DNA of 64,000 bases, taken from positions 20,070 through 84,069 of the forward strand of contig NZ_PGEM01000024.1 in the NCBI RefSeq assembly GCF_002934005.1, in the 5' to 3' direction. Positions within the stretch are counted from its first letter, which is position 1. Each line of letters opens with the position of its first letter. The DNA is from Cuspidothrix issatschenkoi CHARLIE-1. Lineage in GTDB: Bacteria > Cyanobacteriota > Cyanobacteriia > Cyanobacteriales > Nostocaceae. Under the pieces are notes generated by a model, which saw only the letters and a list, made by a program, of their open reading frames with translations, did not search any database and was not told the origin of the DNA. The translations under genes were made by a program, and so were the position numbers. Of the stretch, positions 1-9,212 are shown piece after piece.

Positions 1-1343
1 GTGGTTCTGATACTTCCGCCGTGGCATTAGCCGCCGCCATCGGTGCTGATTTTTGTGAAATTTATACCGATGTACCAGGTATTTTAACTACAGATCCTCG
101 CTTAGTTCCCGAAGCCCAATTAATGTCAGAAATTACCAGCGATGAAATGTTGGAATTGGCTAGTTTAGGGGCGAAAGTGTTACATCCTAGGGCGGTAGAA
201 ATTGCCCGTAATTATGGCGTTCCCTTGGTGGTGCGTTCTAGTTGGACAGATCAACCGGGAACTTGGGTGACAACACCGCAAAGACAAGATCGGCCGTTAG
301 TAAATTTAGAATTAGCTCGGCCTGTGGATGCGGTAGAATTTGATATGCAACAAGCCAAGGTGGCTTTATTGCGTGTTCCTGATAGACCTGGGGTAGCAGC
401 CCAATTATTTGGGGAAATTGCTCAACAAGATGTTGATGTGGACTTAATAATTCAGTCTATTCATGAAGGTAATAGTAACGACATTGCTTTTACAGTAAAT
501 ACATCAATATTAAAACGGGCAGAGTCAGTATCATCAGCTATAGCACCAGCTTTGAGAAAAAATCATGATTCTGATGAAGCCGAAGTATTAGTAGATAAAG
601 ATACTGCTAAAGTGAGTATTGTGGGGGCGGGGATGATTGGCCGTCCAGGGGTAGCAGCACAGATGTTTCAAACCTTAGCCGCTGCTGGTGTCAATATTCA
701 GATGATTTCTACCAGTGAAGTTAAGGTAAGTTGTGTAGTTGATGCGGAAGATTGCGATCGCGCTATAGCTGCCCTGTGCAACACCTTTGAAATTAGCTGT
801 TCTTCTACTACCCTAAGTTATGCCAGTGCTAAAGCTCCGGCTGTACGTGGTGTGGCTTTAGACGTGAACCAAGCCCAGATCGCTATTCGCCAATTACCAA
901 ACCGTCCTGGTATAGCAGCAAAATTATTCGGATTTTTGGCAGAATCTAACATCAGCGTGGATATGATCATTCAATCCCAACGCTGTCGCATAGTTAATGG
1001 TGTCCCCCATCGGGATATTGCCTTTACTGTTGCTCGCATGGACGCAGAAAACGCTCAACAGAAATTGAAACAAGCTGCACAGGAGTTTGGATGGGGTGAA
1101 GTAATTTTAGATAGTGCGATCGCTAAGGTGAGTATAGTTGGTTCAGGGATGTTAGGACAACCCGGTATTGCCGCTAAAATGTTTACAGCTTTAGCTCAAA
1201 ATCACATTAATATTCAAATGATTGCCACATCAGAAATTAAAATTAGTTGTGTTGTCTCACAGGATGAAGGTGTTAAAGCTTTGCAAGTTATTCATACAGC
1301 TTTTGAATTAGCTGGAACTGAAAAATTTGTCGTCCCCGCGTGA
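1..1343 (+). CDS. lysC: Aspartate kinase, C-terminal part (5' end outside window)
   Basis: The frame is open from base 3, so the gene begins upstream of the window. The first residues visible are GSDTSAVALAAAIGAD, the conserved end of the amino-acid kinase domain. After that come four ACT-type units, visible as repeated VDMIIQS / NIQMI(A/S)TSE(I/V)K(I/V)SC signatures, as in the roughly 600-residue cyanobacterial aspartokinases. The enzyme phosphorylates aspartate, the first step towards lysine, threonine and methionine, and the ACT domains bind amino-acid effectors. Identification is firm. The catalytic N-terminus cannot be inspected here. Confidence 0.95.
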   Translation, partial: GSDTSAVALAAAIGADFCEIYTDVPGILTTDPRLVPEAQLMSEITSDEMLELASLGAKVLHPRAVEIARNYGVPLVVRSSWTDQPGTWVTTPQRQDRPLVNLELARPVDAVEFDMQQAKVALLRVPDRPGVAAQLFGEIAQQDVDVDLIIQSIHEGNSNDIAFTVNTSILKRAESVSSAIAPALRKNHDSDEAEVLVDKDTAKVSIVGAGMIGRPGVAAQMFQTLAAAGVNIQMISTSEVKVSCVVDAEDCDRAIAALCNTFEISCSSTTLSYASAKAPAVRGVALDVNQAQIAIRQLPNRPGIAAKLFGFLAESNISVDMIIQSQRCRIVNGVPHRDIAFTVARMDAENAQQKLKQAAQEFGWGEVILDSAIAKVSIVGSGMLGQPGIAAKMFTALAQNHINIQMIATSEIKISCVVSQDEGVKALQVIHTAFELAGTEKFVVPA

Positions 1344-1418
1344 AGATATAGCAGGGGAGCAGGGGAGAAAATTCTTTTGCTTCTTGCCTATTCCCTAAAT
1401 TTAAAATATCCAAGTTAA

Positions 1419-1754
1419 ATGTCTCAAAGCTTATCCAACTTTGTTTTTTTCATAATTGCAGCACTCCGAGAAATTTCCGGGTGTTACAGTTTCTGGGCAT
1501 GGTTAAGATTAGGCAAAAGCATCCTTTGGGTAATTCCCGGAATTTTGACTTTGATGATCTATGCTACTGCCCTAACTAAAATAGATGCAGATTATGCCGG
1601 TAGAGTGTATGCTGCTTATGGGGGAATTTATATCCTTTCATCACTATTATGGTTCTGGTTAGTGGAAGGGGTAAAACCCGATAGATGGGATTTATTAGGC
1701 GTAATTGTTTCTTTAATAGGGACAATAATTATTATATTTGGTTCACACAGATAA
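1419..1754 (+). CDS. YnfA/UPF0060 family small membrane protein
   Basis: The 111-residue protein is almost wholly hydrophobic with about four predicted membrane helices. The conserved pattern [17 protein letters not shown] near the N-terminus and the WGLxxL-like [11 protein letters not shown] segment near the C-terminus match the YnfA (UPF0060) family, which resembles small multidrug-type transporters. Family function is not settled. The stop codon lies inside the 8-bp target duplication of the MITE that begins at 1757, so the insertion landed exactly at the gene's 3' end. Confidence 0.85.
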   Translation: MSQSLSNFVFFIIAALREISGCYSFWAWLRLGKSILWVIPGILTLMIYATALTKIDADYAGRVYAAYGGIYILSSLLWFWLVEGVKPDRWDLLGVIVSLIGTIIIIFGSHR

Positions 1755-1756
1755 TT

Positions 1757-1878
1757 GTAAGTATTCAGCTATAGCACTTGTTCATGCCCAGATCCCCGAC
1801 TTCTTTTATTGATTGTGTCCATAAATGATAAATTGCTCATAGAAGTCGGGGATCTTTTTGCCTCACCTGAATTCTTAG
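1757..1878. mobile_element. MITE with GTAAG ends (family 1, copy A)
   Basis: The 122-bp element starts GTAAGTATTCAG and ends CTGAATTCTTAG. It is flanked by perfect 8-bp direct repeats AGATAATT (1749-1756 and 1879-1886). Inside is a palindrome GATCCCCGACTTCT...AGAAGTCGGGGATC. GTAA ends and 8-bp duplications are known for IS66-family transposons, so an IS66-type transposase is the likely mover (inference). Confidence 0.85.
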
Positions 1879-1925
1879 AGATAATTCAATAATCAAACGC
1901 GGATGGACGCAGATAAACACAGATG

Positions 1926-1990
1926 AGATCCCCGACTTCTCAGATTAATTTATAATTGACATACCAGATAAAAACAGAAGTCGGGGATCT
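1926..1990. repeat. Solitary palindrome GATCCCCGACTTCT / AGAAGTCGGGGATC
   Basis: The inner inverted repeat of the family-1 MITE occurs here without the GTAAG ends, 12 bases beyond the stop of the minus-strand aldo/keto reductase. It may serve as that gene's 3' hairpin. A more degenerate copy lies at about 56077-56145. Confidence 0.7.
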
Positions 1991-2001
1991 GAGTTTTTCA
2001 A

Positions 2002-3021
2002 CTACCTTCTATACTCATCCCCACAGTCACCAATTAACTGATATAAATCTTTTGACTCTTGAGAAACAGTATCTATTTTCCCTATATCTTCAGCATCCAA
2101 ACTAAACCCAAACACCCGCGCATTGTCTGACAAATGTTCCGCAATTCCCAACCTGGCACCGACAATTACACCGCCGACTGCTGGCTGATTTAAAATGTAA
2201 TTTACAGCCACATTTGCAATACTTACTTGATGTTTATCGGCAATGGTTTTTAAAGTATTTAGTAACTCTTGAAATAATCCCCAACCGCCCCAAGCGTCAA
2301 CCATTTGTTTATATTTTCTCAAGCTGGTGGTGTTAATTTCCAAGCTTTTTGGCTCTGGTTTACCTAAATATTTTTCTGATAATAAACCACCACAAACACT
2401 ACCATAAGTAAACAATTTAATATCATGCTGTTGACAAAATTTAACCATATTTACTTGGGGTCTTCTGTCAACTAATGAAAACTGCACTTGATTAGAAACA
2501 ATTTTGATTCCTGCTGCGGTGATAATTTGCAAATGTTCCGTATCAAAATTAGTTAAAGCTAAATGTTTGATTTTTCCTTCAGTTTGCAATTCTGCCATAT
2601 ACTTGAGAGCATCTAAATAATTAGAATCTCGATATTCCCACCAATGAAACTGCATTAAATCTAAGGATTTAACATCCATTCTTCGCAACGATATATCAAT
2701 ATTTTCCTCAACCAGTTTTTTCGTCATCTTTCCAGGACGAGGAACCCATTTTGTAAAAGCTTGAATATTATTTACCGCTTCTTCTCCACGAGTCGCTATG
2801 ATTTGACGACGAAACTCCCCAATAAAATCCTCCGCAGGTCCATAATGGTCTGCTAAATCCCAAGTTGTAAAACCAGCATCCACATATTGAAACATAGACT
2901 CAATCGCAGTTTTCGGGTTAATGCGTCCATGTCCCCCAGAAACTTGCCACATTCCATTTAAAATGCGGCAAATTTTTAAATCAGGAGTAAATTGTAAATA
3001 GCTTGATTGAGGTAAAGTCAT
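2002..3021 (-). CDS. Aldo/keto reductase family protein
   Basis: The protein has the AKR (beta/alpha)8-barrel pattern. Near the N-terminus are GMWQVSGGHG and the catalytic-site region TWDLADHYGPAEDF, followed by LDLMQFHWWEY and a C-terminal NYILNQPAVGGVIVGAR cofactor segment. It should be an NAD(P)H-dependent oxidoreductase with an unknown substrate. The open frame extends to 3075, but that start would overlap the preceding cytochrome gene by 44 bases. The ATG at 3021 (MTLPQSS) lies 10 bases after the cytochrome stop and is preferred, giving 339 residues. It is probably the last gene of a three-gene minus-strand operon. Confidence 0.88.
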   Translation of the reverse strand: MTLPQSSYLQFTPDLKICRILNGMWQVSGGHGRINPKTAIESMFQYVDAGFTTWDLADHYGPAEDFIGEFRRQIIATRGEEAVNNIQAFTKWVPRPGKMTKKLVEENIDISLRRMDVKSLDLMQFHWWEYRDSNYLDALKYMAELQTEGKIKHLALTNFDTEHLQIITAAGIKIVSNQVQFSLVDRRPQVNMVKFCQQHDIKLFTYGSVCGGLLSEKYLGKPEPKSLEINTTSLRKYKQMVDAWGGWGLFQELLNTLKTIADKHQVSIANVAVNYILNQPAVGGVIVGARLGIAEHLSDNARVFGFSLDAEDIGKIDTVSQESKDLYQLIGDCGDEYRR

Positions 3022-3031
3022 ATTTTTTGTA

Positions 3032-3385
3032 TTATTTCCAATCTTTTTCTGCTTGTTCCAAAACATAAGCGGCAACGGTTTGAATTTCCTCTGTTGTTAA
3101 ACGATCTTTATAAGCTGACATATTACTTTTACCGTTAGTGACGATATTTGTAATTGCTTCTAAAGAATCCATTCTATATTTTTTTAAGGCATTCTTTTTT
3201 AAGTTTTTACCTCGTCTAATTATATTACCGCCATTGATATGACAACCAGCACAATGGAAACTGAAAATTTCTGCACCTTTGGCTGTATCTAAAGCCTTAG
3301 CGGGTAAGTTGAAATTAATTGTCCATAAGGAAAATGTACATATTATGAAAATAATTAGTTTTTTCATCAGGTTTAATTTAGTCAT
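3032..3385 (-). CDS. petJ: Cytochrome c6-like protein with signal peptide
   Basis: The N-terminus MKKLIIFIICTFSLW...PAKALD is a typical signal peptide ending near Ala-Leu-Asp. The mature part starts like cytochrome c6 (TAKGAEIFSFHCAGCH) with one haem-binding CxxCH motif, and has NMSAYKDRLTTEEIQTVAAYV containing the axial-Met region. It would carry electrons in the thylakoid lumen or periplasm. The start is chosen at the ATG at 3385, just after the stop of the upstream small gene, suggesting translational coupling. An ATG at 3367 (MKKL) is equally possible. The gene symbol is tentative because cytochrome c6 paralogues exist. Confidence 0.85.
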   Translation of the reverse strand: MTKLNLMKKLIIFIICTFSLWTINFNLPAKALDTAKGAEIFSFHCAGCHINGGNIIRRGKNLKKNALKKYRMDSLEAITNIVTNGKSNMSAYKDRLTTEEIQTVAAYVLEQAEKDWK

Positions 3386-3386
3386 T

Positions 3387-3611
3387 TTATAAGGATTCAA
3401 AATCAGCCATAAAACCAGGAAATTTCGCGCTTTTTTCTTGAAATTCCTCTGCGTCACTCACATCTTCTATTTTATATATCATGATGCGTGTACCATCAGG
3501 CATTTTTTTAGAACCAATTAATTCTGTTTGATAATTGTCTGCCATTTTCTTAAATTCAGCCCCGCTAACTTTCCAATCTTCGGCTGAACAGGTGATATTA
3601 ACGCGCCACAT
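3387..3611 (-). CDS. Small conserved protein upstream of the cytochrome gene
   Basis: The protein has 74 residues and no membrane segment or signal peptide. It reads as a compact alpha/beta protein (MWRVNITCSAEDWKVSG at the start, an acidic EDVSDAEEFQE segment later). I do not recognise the family. It is the first gene of the run small protein-cytochrome-AKR on the minus strand, and its stop is one base from the next start, so the three genes are probably co-transcribed. Confidence 0.6.
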   Translation of the reverse strand: MWRVNITCSAEDWKVSGAEFKKMADNYQTELIGSKKMPDGTRIMIYKIEDVSDAEEFQEKSAKFPGFMADFESL

Positions 3612-3798
3612 AGTTATAGTTTCTTGAGTTTTGACTAATGTTGGTATTTACCTACACTTTATCACAAAAAGCTGTTCAATCTGTGAGGAGGTGTTGTCAT
3701 AGTATACATTATTAATATCCTATTTTTGCAAAGTTCTCTAGCTGAGGGACATAAAGAAGTAAAACAGGCAATTGAGTCAATAGTGGATAAGAAAGAAG

Positions 3799-4017
3799 AT
3801 GAATAAACTCAAGTACCAAATGATTATCCAATGGTCTGACGAAGATAATTGCTTCTTAGTAGGATTCCCTGATTTTCCAGGACAAAAATGGCGCACTCAT
3901 GGGGATACTTACGAGTTAGCAGTAACGAATGGAATAGAAGCCTTAGACTCTCTAATTATTGGTTACGAAGCTGTGGGTGATCCACTTCCAGAACCTACAG
4001 TTTGTAATGCAGCATAG
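3799..4017 (+). CDS. HicB-like type II antitoxin
   Basis: The 72-residue protein has the HicB fold pattern: an N-terminal YQMIIQWSDEDNCFLVGFPDFPG strand-rich segment and GDTYELAVTNGIEALDSLI. This is the partial RNase-H-like domain that normally neutralises HicA mRNA interferase. No HicA-like partner is visible on either side, so it is an orphan or HicB-like regulator. The start overlaps the end of a short upstream frame (about 3691-3804, ending VKQAIESIVDKKEDE) that lacks an obvious start codon although a GAGGAGGT stands before it. That upstream gene may be a remnant. Confidence 0.75.
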   Translation: MNKLKYQMIIQWSDEDNCFLVGFPDFPGQKWRTHGDTYELAVTNGIEALDSLIIGYEAVGDPLPEPTVCNAA

Positions 4018-4610
4018 GTAAAGAATTGAAGTAAAATAACCCAACAACGCTGGTTGGATTTTCTGGCCTGGTTTTTGGGTTGATTAAATCATATTATTAC
4101 GTATAATTACTGTATGTTATTAAGCTAATAGTTTATATATTATATAGCGGTATGCACTTGAATGAGATACAGAATTTACCTAAAAAACTATACACTCTCA
4201 TGACTTTCAACTCTGTTCCCTGTTCCCTGTTCCCTGCTATAGTCACAGCGTTTGTCTGAAATACAAAATCTGGCGATCATTGGTTACAGAATCCTTAGAG
4301 AATAGGACTTACGCACTGTACAAATTCACCATGATGTGCGTGAACGAAAATCCGTCGTTTCAGGCTTTTGGCGATTAACTTCCGATCAATAGCGAACTGC
4401 TTGCAGCAGCGCTTCGCTATCGCCCAAAAATAATTAAAAAATCACGTTGAAATGCCCGAAACCCATACCTCATATTTGGTTGATCCTGTCAATGCGTAAG
4501 TCCTAGAGAAATAGCAGTTTGGTAGCAATATTGAGGTAATTTACGCTCAGAGTTTAGGAACGGATATTTGATAAAATAAATCAGAACGCATTCTAGTAAG
4601 TAGAAAAATT
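4018..4610. other. Intergenic region with heptamer repeat and a 199-bp MITE
   Basis: There is no gene I can support here. It holds three GTTCCCT heptamers at about 4214-4235 (the short tandem repeats typical of filamentous cyanobacteria) and the GGACTTACGCA element at 4305-4503. The remaining AT-rich sequence should contain the promoter of the gene at 4611. Confidence 0.7.
4305..4503. mobile_element. MITE with GGACTTACGCA ends (family 2, 199-bp type, copy 1)
   Basis: The element begins GGACTTACGCA and ends TGCGTAAGTCC (perfect 11-bp inverted ends). Flanks TAGAGAATA and TAGAGAAAT share seven bases, consistent with a roughly 9-bp target duplication that has drifted. A second, clearly homologous copy of nearly the same length lies at 62010-62207, sharing the internal segment GCGAACTGCTTGCAGCAGCG. 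Confidence 0.8.
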
Positions 4611-4949
4611 ATGGATGAAGTAGTTAGAAAAGTTGCCGCTTTAGGCTTGCCTGGTGTGTTACTTGTAGTTACAATGGCTACTACTGGTCTTGTAGGGGCT
4701 GCTGCTATCACAACAGCTTTAGCAACACTGGGTGGTCCATTTGGTATGTTAGGTGGTATTGGTTTACTGGGAATAGCCGCATTAGTTTCTGATTCTCTAG
4801 GTAAATATGGTATAGAAGCAATACTTGTTGCAGTTTATAATGAGCGCTGCAAACAAGAGTCTAGAGAAAAGCTGTGTAGAGAAATTGATGGTTTAGCTAT
4901 TTCTAGTGACTTAGAACGCAGGCTAAAAGAAATTGTTGGTTGTAATTAA
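4611..4949 (+). CDS. Small Gly/Ala-rich two-helix membrane protein
   Basis: This 112-residue protein has a hydrophobic, glycine-rich first half (about residues 10-70, probably two membrane helices, with TTGLVGAAAITTALATLGG and GMLGGIGLLG) and a charged C-terminal tail (NERCKQESREKLCREID). I do not recognise a named family with certainty. The next gene starts 26 bases downstream on the same strand, so the two probably form a unit. A pore-forming or toxin-like role is conceivable from the composition but is speculation. Confidence 0.65.
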   Translation: MDEVVRKVAALGLPGVLLVVTMATTGLVGAAAITTALATLGGPFGMLGGIGLLGIAALVSDSLGKYGIEAILVAVYNERCKQESREKLCREIDGLAISSDLERRLKEIVGCN

Positions 4950-4975
4950 TTTAAGAGGGAGTGCAATAGTTAAAT

Positions 4976-5317
4976 ATGATAAATCCAGGAGTTGCAAATA
5001 TTCCAAGACGTAGAATTGCAAGAACTAGATTATCAAGAAATATTCAACAATATGAAGAGTTTATGAGTGATGGCTACAACTACATCCTTAATCCAGTAAG
5101 CAAAGAATTACATATAGTGGGTCTAAGTAATTTTTTTGGTTCTCACAATCTTACATCCGCAAATTTAGAAGAATACTTGGGTATTTATAATCTAGACAAT
5201 AATACTCCAATTCACCTTTTTTCCAATGGGACAGAAATCCTACTCTACTGGCATGATACCAATAAGTTAATCGGAAATTATATCCTGAATAAATGGAAAT
5301 ACTGTTTTCCACACTAA
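4976..5317 (+). CDS. Unknown protein paired with the preceding membrane protein
   Basis: The protein has 113 residues, a basic N-terminus (RRRIARTRLSR), no membrane helix, and aromatic-rich C-terminal strands (ILLYWHDTNKLIG, WKYCFPH). GAGGGAG-type ribosome-binding sequence precedes the start. Close spacing to the membrane protein suggests co-expression. No family is recognised. Confidence 0.55.
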   Translation: MINPGVANIPRRRIARTRLSRNIQQYEEFMSDGYNYILNPVSKELHIVGLSNFFGSHNLTSANLEEYLGIYNLDNNTPIHLFSNGTEILLYWHDTNKLIGNYILNKWKYCFPH

Positions 5318-5388
5318 ATTCGTAGAGCGTGTTAGGGAGCGATACGAATCATCAATTTATAATTAAGATAGAGCAGATGGTACAAAAC

Positions 5389-5619
5389 ATGACTGAAATT
5401 GCAGAAAAACTCAAAATTGAACTTTCTCAACTCTCTATACAAGATCGTGCAGAACTTGCCTACTTTTTAATTCATTCTCTAGAAGAAAGTAAAGATGATG
5501 ATATAGAGGTTGCTTGGGATAGAGAATTAACTAGAAGATTAGACGAAATCATAAGCGGAAAAGCTATTGGTGAATCATCGAATCAAGTATTTTCTAAGTT
5601 GCGAGAGAAGTATTCGTGA
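5389..5619 (+). CDS. Addiction-module antitoxin (ParD-like)
   Basis: The segment MTEIAEKLKIELSQLSIQDR, followed by AELAYFLIHSLEE, is typical of the cyanobacterial addiction-module component family (TIGR02574-like) found in front of ParE/RelE toxins. The frame is open back to a GTG at 5329, but the conserved part starts at the ATG at 5389 (an ATG at 5377 is also possible). The stop overlaps the toxin start by four bases (GTGA), the classic coupled arrangement. Confidence 0.82.
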   Translation: MTEIAEKLKIELSQLSIQDRAELAYFLIHSLEESKDDDIEVAWDRELTRRLDEIISGKAIGESSNQVFSKLREKYS

Positions 5620-5918
5620 AGCCAATTATTATTCACACCGAAGCTATCAGGGAGTTTGATAGCGCGATCGCTTACTATGAAGATCAAAAGATAGGATTGG
5701 GGCTGGATTTACTATCTCAAGTAGAAGAAGCTCTGGGAAAAATCCAACAAAATCCCAATTTAGGAACGCAACACACTATTGCAGGGGTACTTCGTTACGT
5801 GATCCAAGGGTTTCCATATCTCATTTTCTACGTAGAATTAGAGGAGTTTATTTGGGTAATTGCGATCGCCCATGGAAAGCGAAGACCAAACTATTGGAAA
5901 AAAAGACAACTTGAATAA
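5616..5918 (+). CDS. ParE/RelE-family toxin
   Basis: The 100-residue protein has the ParE/RelE signature: N-terminal IHTEAIREFDSAIAYYEDQ, RYVIQGFPYLIFYVELEEFIWVIAIAHGKRRPNYW at the C-terminus. It is expected to be a gyrase or ribosome-directed toxin held in check by the preceding antitoxin. It starts with GTG within the antitoxin stop. The pair looks intact. Confidence 0.85.
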   Translation: MKPIIIHTEAIREFDSAIAYYEDQKIGLGLDLLSQVEEALGKIQQNPNLGTQHTIAGVLRYVIQGFPYLIFYVELEEFIWVIAIAHGKRRPNYWKKRQLE

Positions 5919-5977
5919 ATATTGTGATGTGGGCAAAATGCCCACCCAAATTACAACTTCAGATATAGAAAAACACA

Positions 5978-6862
5978 TCAATGATGATGAAAATGAACAC
6001 CTATGAAAACATCATAAATAAACTCAAAGAAATCCTTTTTCTGCAATAATCCTGAAGTTTGGGGACTGCCTTTTTCATCCAATAATGGCTTCATCAAATA
6101 ATAAGTCGGTTGGTAATTATACCAAGGAATTGAAGGCCAAAGATGATGAATTAAATGATAATTCTGACCCATAATCAGGATATTCAGAACTTTACCAGGA
6201 TAGACACGAGCATTTTTCCAACGATTTCGTTCCACAAAGGGACGGTGGGGTAAATAATCAAAAAATAACCCCAATGCTATCCCCACTATAAAAGCAGGAA
6301 TAAACCAAAAGTTAAGAATATAGCCCAAAAAATGATACTGGATAGAGATATAAAAAATACTAACGATAATTAAGCGACTAATGAACCATTCCATTAGTTC
6401 ATAGTTACGCCATAACCGTCTTTGAAAGAAAAATACTTCATGGTACAAGAATCTTACCGCAATCAACCACAGTGGACCACCCGTAGAAACGTAGTGATCA
6501 GGGTCATCTTTAGGGTGATTAACATTACCATGATGTTGTAAATGTACTCGTGTAAATACTGGAAAAGCAAAGGCTAAAATCAAGGCGCTGCAATGTCCTA
6601 ACACCGCGTTAACAATGGGATTACGATGGGCGGACTGGTGACAAGCATCATGAATTATCGTTCCTGAACAATGTAGCGCTAGAGTATTGATACTAAAACA
6701 TAACCAATGGGGCCATTCCCACAGCCAGTACCCAAAGTTAGACAAAACTAACATCATCACTACTATGAAAAACATGAGTAGTGTAGGGTTGAAATCACCA
6801 GGAGGTGATAAAAGTTCTTTGGGGGGAATTGTCAGTGGCTTTTGTGCCTCCGACGTGAGCAT
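5978..6862 (-). CDS. crtR: Beta-carotene hydroxylase (fatty acid desaturase superfamily)
   Basis: The protein has 294 residues with several membrane helices and the three histidine clusters of the desaturase/hydroxylase superfamily: HDACHQSAH, HLQHHGNVNH and HLIHHLWPSIPWYNY. The sequence order and the HHLWPSIPW signature match cyanobacterial CrtR, which hydroxylates beta-carotene or related carotenoids using di-iron chemistry in membranes. The start ATG at 6862 is consistent with the family length. Divergent from pyk, with a 355-bp shared upstream region. Confidence 0.88.
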   Translation of the reverse strand: MLTSEAQKPLTIPPKELLSPPGDFNPTLLMFFIVVMMLVLSNFGYWLWEWPHWLCFSINTLALHCSGTIIHDACHQSAHRNPIVNAVLGHCSALILAFAFPVFTRVHLQHHGNVNHPKDDPDHYVSTGGPLWLIAVRFLYHEVFFFQRRLWRNYELMEWFISRLIIVSIFYISIQYHFLGYILNFWFIPAFIVGIALGLFFDYLPHRPFVERNRWKNARVYPGKVLNILIMGQNYHLIHHLWPSIPWYNYQPTYYLMKPLLDEKGSPQTSGLLQKKDFFEFIYDVFIGVHFHHH

Positions 6863-7217
6863 TACTAACTCCTTTCATAATCAATCTCTAGGCATCATAC
6901 TATTAATCTGAGTCAAGAGTAAAGTTATGTAAAGCAAGATTTATCTATAATCGTGCCTCAGAATCCATAAATGAAGCTATCATTCTTGGCTAAATGAGTG
7001 TTTAGACAAAAAAACTCCTGTTTGAGGAAGGTGGCCGATCAGATTAGTGTACGATATCAAATCTATACCATAATCAACTCTTTAACTGCTTATAACATTG
7101 ATATGGCAGTTCGTTTAATTCATACTATTTGAGCCAAAATCTCAAATTTCAAATGGTATGACAAAACATTACGATTAATTCCCAGGTAGACCAAAAAATC
7201 TTGAACCCACCCAGCCC
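6863..7217. other. Divergent intergenic region between crtR and pyk
   Basis: No gene, tRNA or repeat is recognised. The region must hold the two outward promoters. I see no clear regulator box. Confidence 0.5.
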
Positions 7218-8987
7218 ATGACCCAATTAAGAGATTCTCAGCGCCGAACTAAAATTGTTGCTACCATTGGACCTGCTACTAGCAGTCCAGAAATGCTGAA
7301 AGCGATTATTCAAGCAGGTGCAACAACCCTGCGGCTCAACTTTTCCCATGGAACTCATGCTGATCATCAGCGTAGTATTCGGCTAATTCGGCAAACCGCT
7401 TTTGAACTCAATACACCAGTAGCAATTCTGCAAGACTTACAGGGTCCAAAAATTCGTTTGGGGCGGTTTGAAAATGGTTCTATAATTTTGGCTAAGGGCG
7501 ATCGCTTCACCTTGACAAATCGCCCAGTAGACGGGACACAGGAAATAAGCTGCGTTACCTACGACTACTTAGCAGAAGAAGTCCCCGTTGGTTCAAACAT
7601 CCTCCTCGATGATGGCAAAGTCGAAATGGTTGTAGAGGAAATTAACCGCGAAAAAGGCGATTTACATTGTCGGGTTACAGTTCCAGGCAAACTTTCTAAT
7701 AACAAAGGCGTTAACTTTCCGGGAGTTTACTTATCCATCAAACCCATGACCGACAAAGACCGAGAGGATTTGATGTTTGGTCTAGACCAAGGTGTAGATT
7801 GGGTAGCACTTTCCTTTGTCCGTAATCCCCAGGATATTATTGAAATTAAAGAGCTAATTTCCAGCACTGGTAAGAATGTGCCTGTGGTTGCCAAAATCGA
7901 AAAGCACGAGGCAATTGAACAAATGGAAGCAGTTCTATCTTTGTGCGATGGGGTCATGGTAGCTAGAGGTGATTTAGGAGTAGAACTACCAGCAGAAGAT
8001 GTACCCGTACTGCAAAAACGACTCATTGCTACAGCCAACCGTTTGGGTATTCCCATCATTACCGCCACCCAAATGCTAGATAGCATGGTCAATAACCCCC
8101 GTCCTACCCGTGCGGAAGTATCCGATGTTGCTAACGCTATTTTAGATGGTACGGACGCGGTAATGCTTTCCAATGAAACCGCCGTTGGTAGTTTCCCGGT
8201 GGAAGCTGTAGCCACAATGGCTAGAATTGCCGAACGCATTGAACAGGAAGACGCACAAAATCAAAACTCCCGTCAGTCAAGAGATAACAGGCGTTCTATC
8301 CCCAATGCTATCAGCCAGGCCGTTGGTCAAATTGCCGAAAATTTAGGCGCGTCCGCAATTATGACCTTGACGCAAACCGGCGCGACAGCCCGCAACGTCT
8401 CTAAATTCCGTCCCAAAACCCCAATTTTAGCCATTACACCCCATGTTAACGTGGCCCGACAATTGCAAATGGTCTGGGGAGTTAGACCGCTATTGGTGCT
8501 AGAATTACCATCCACAGGTCAAACATTCCAAGCGGCGATAAATGTAGCCCAGGAGAAAAAGTTGTTAACCGAAGGTGATTTAGTAGTGATGACTGCTGGT
8601 ACACTTCAGGGCGTTTCCGGGTCAACAGACTTGATTAAAGTGGAAGTGGTGACAGCGATACTAGGCCAGGGAATTGGACTGGGACAAGGTTCTATCAGTG
8701 GTCGCGCCCGTGTAGCCCATACAGGCATGGATGTAAGTAATTTTAATAATGGTGATATTTTGGTTGCTTCCCGCACTGGTGTGGATTATGTCGAAGCAAT
8801 TCGCAAGGCTGGCGGTATTATCACAGAAGATGAAAGTCTCACCAGTCACGCCGCAGTTATCGGTTTACGTCTCGGTGTTCCAGTCATTGTCGGCGTGAAA
8901 GATGCCACACAGGTAATTAAAGATGGGGCAATTTTGACTTTAGATATGCAACGGGGCTTAATTTACTCTGGTGCTGTGGGAACTTAA
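7218..8987 (+). CDS. pyk: Pyruvate kinase with C-terminal PEP-utiliser domain
   Basis: The N-terminus RRTKIVATIGPATSSPEML, the MVARGDLGVELPAEDVP motif and TATQMLDSM identify pyruvate kinase. After the alpha/beta C-domain there is an extra segment of about 90 residues with GIITEDESLTSHAAVIGLRL, the swivelling PEP-utiliser domain with its Thr-Ser-His site. This 589-residue form is common in cyanobacteria and some Gram-positives. It converts PEP and ADP to pyruvate and ATP. Confidence 0.95.
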   Translation: MTQLRDSQRRTKIVATIGPATSSPEMLKAIIQAGATTLRLNFSHGTHADHQRSIRLIRQTAFELNTPVAILQDLQGPKIRLGRFENGSIILAKGDRFTLTNRPVDGTQEISCVTYDYLAEEVPVGSNILLDDGKVEMVVEEINREKGDLHCRVTVPGKLSNNKGVNFPGVYLSIKPMTDKDREDLMFGLDQGVDWVALSFVRNPQDIIEIKELISSTGKNVPVVAKIEKHEAIEQMEAVLSLCDGVMVARGDLGVELPAEDVPVLQKRLIATANRLGIPIITATQMLDSMVNNPRPTRAEVSDVANAILDGTDAVMLSNETAVGSFPVEAVATMARIAERIEQEDAQNQNSRQSRDNRRSIPNAISQAVGQIAENLGASAIMTLTQTGATARNVSKFRPKTPILAITPHVNVARQLQMVWGVRPLLVLELPSTGQTFQAAINVAQEKKLLTEGDLVVMTAGTLQGVSGSTDLIKVEVVTAILGQGIGLGQGSISGRARVAHTGMDVSNFNNGDILVASRTGVDYVEAIRKAGGIITEDESLTSHAAVIGLRLGVPVIVGVKDATQVIKDGAILTLDMQRGLIYSGAVGT

Positions 8988-9212
8988 ACTATTAAAAGTT
9001 CAAAAAAATATTTTGGATTTTTAATTTTTGGGTTTTGAAAACAAGCTACGGTGCAGACTTCTGAAATGGTGTAAAGGGGTTTTTTCACGCAGAGACGCAA
9101 AAGGCGCAAAAGGCGTTTTCTGCGTCTTGTTTTTGTGAGAAATCAACCACGTTCGCGTAGCGTCCCGAAGGGATAGAAGCAAAGGACACGAAGGAAGAAG
9201 AGGAAGAAGAAG

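Noticed and set aside
7727..8239. 170-codon antisense frame within pyk
   Set aside because: It is a Ser/Ile-rich shadow of a strongly conserved gene.
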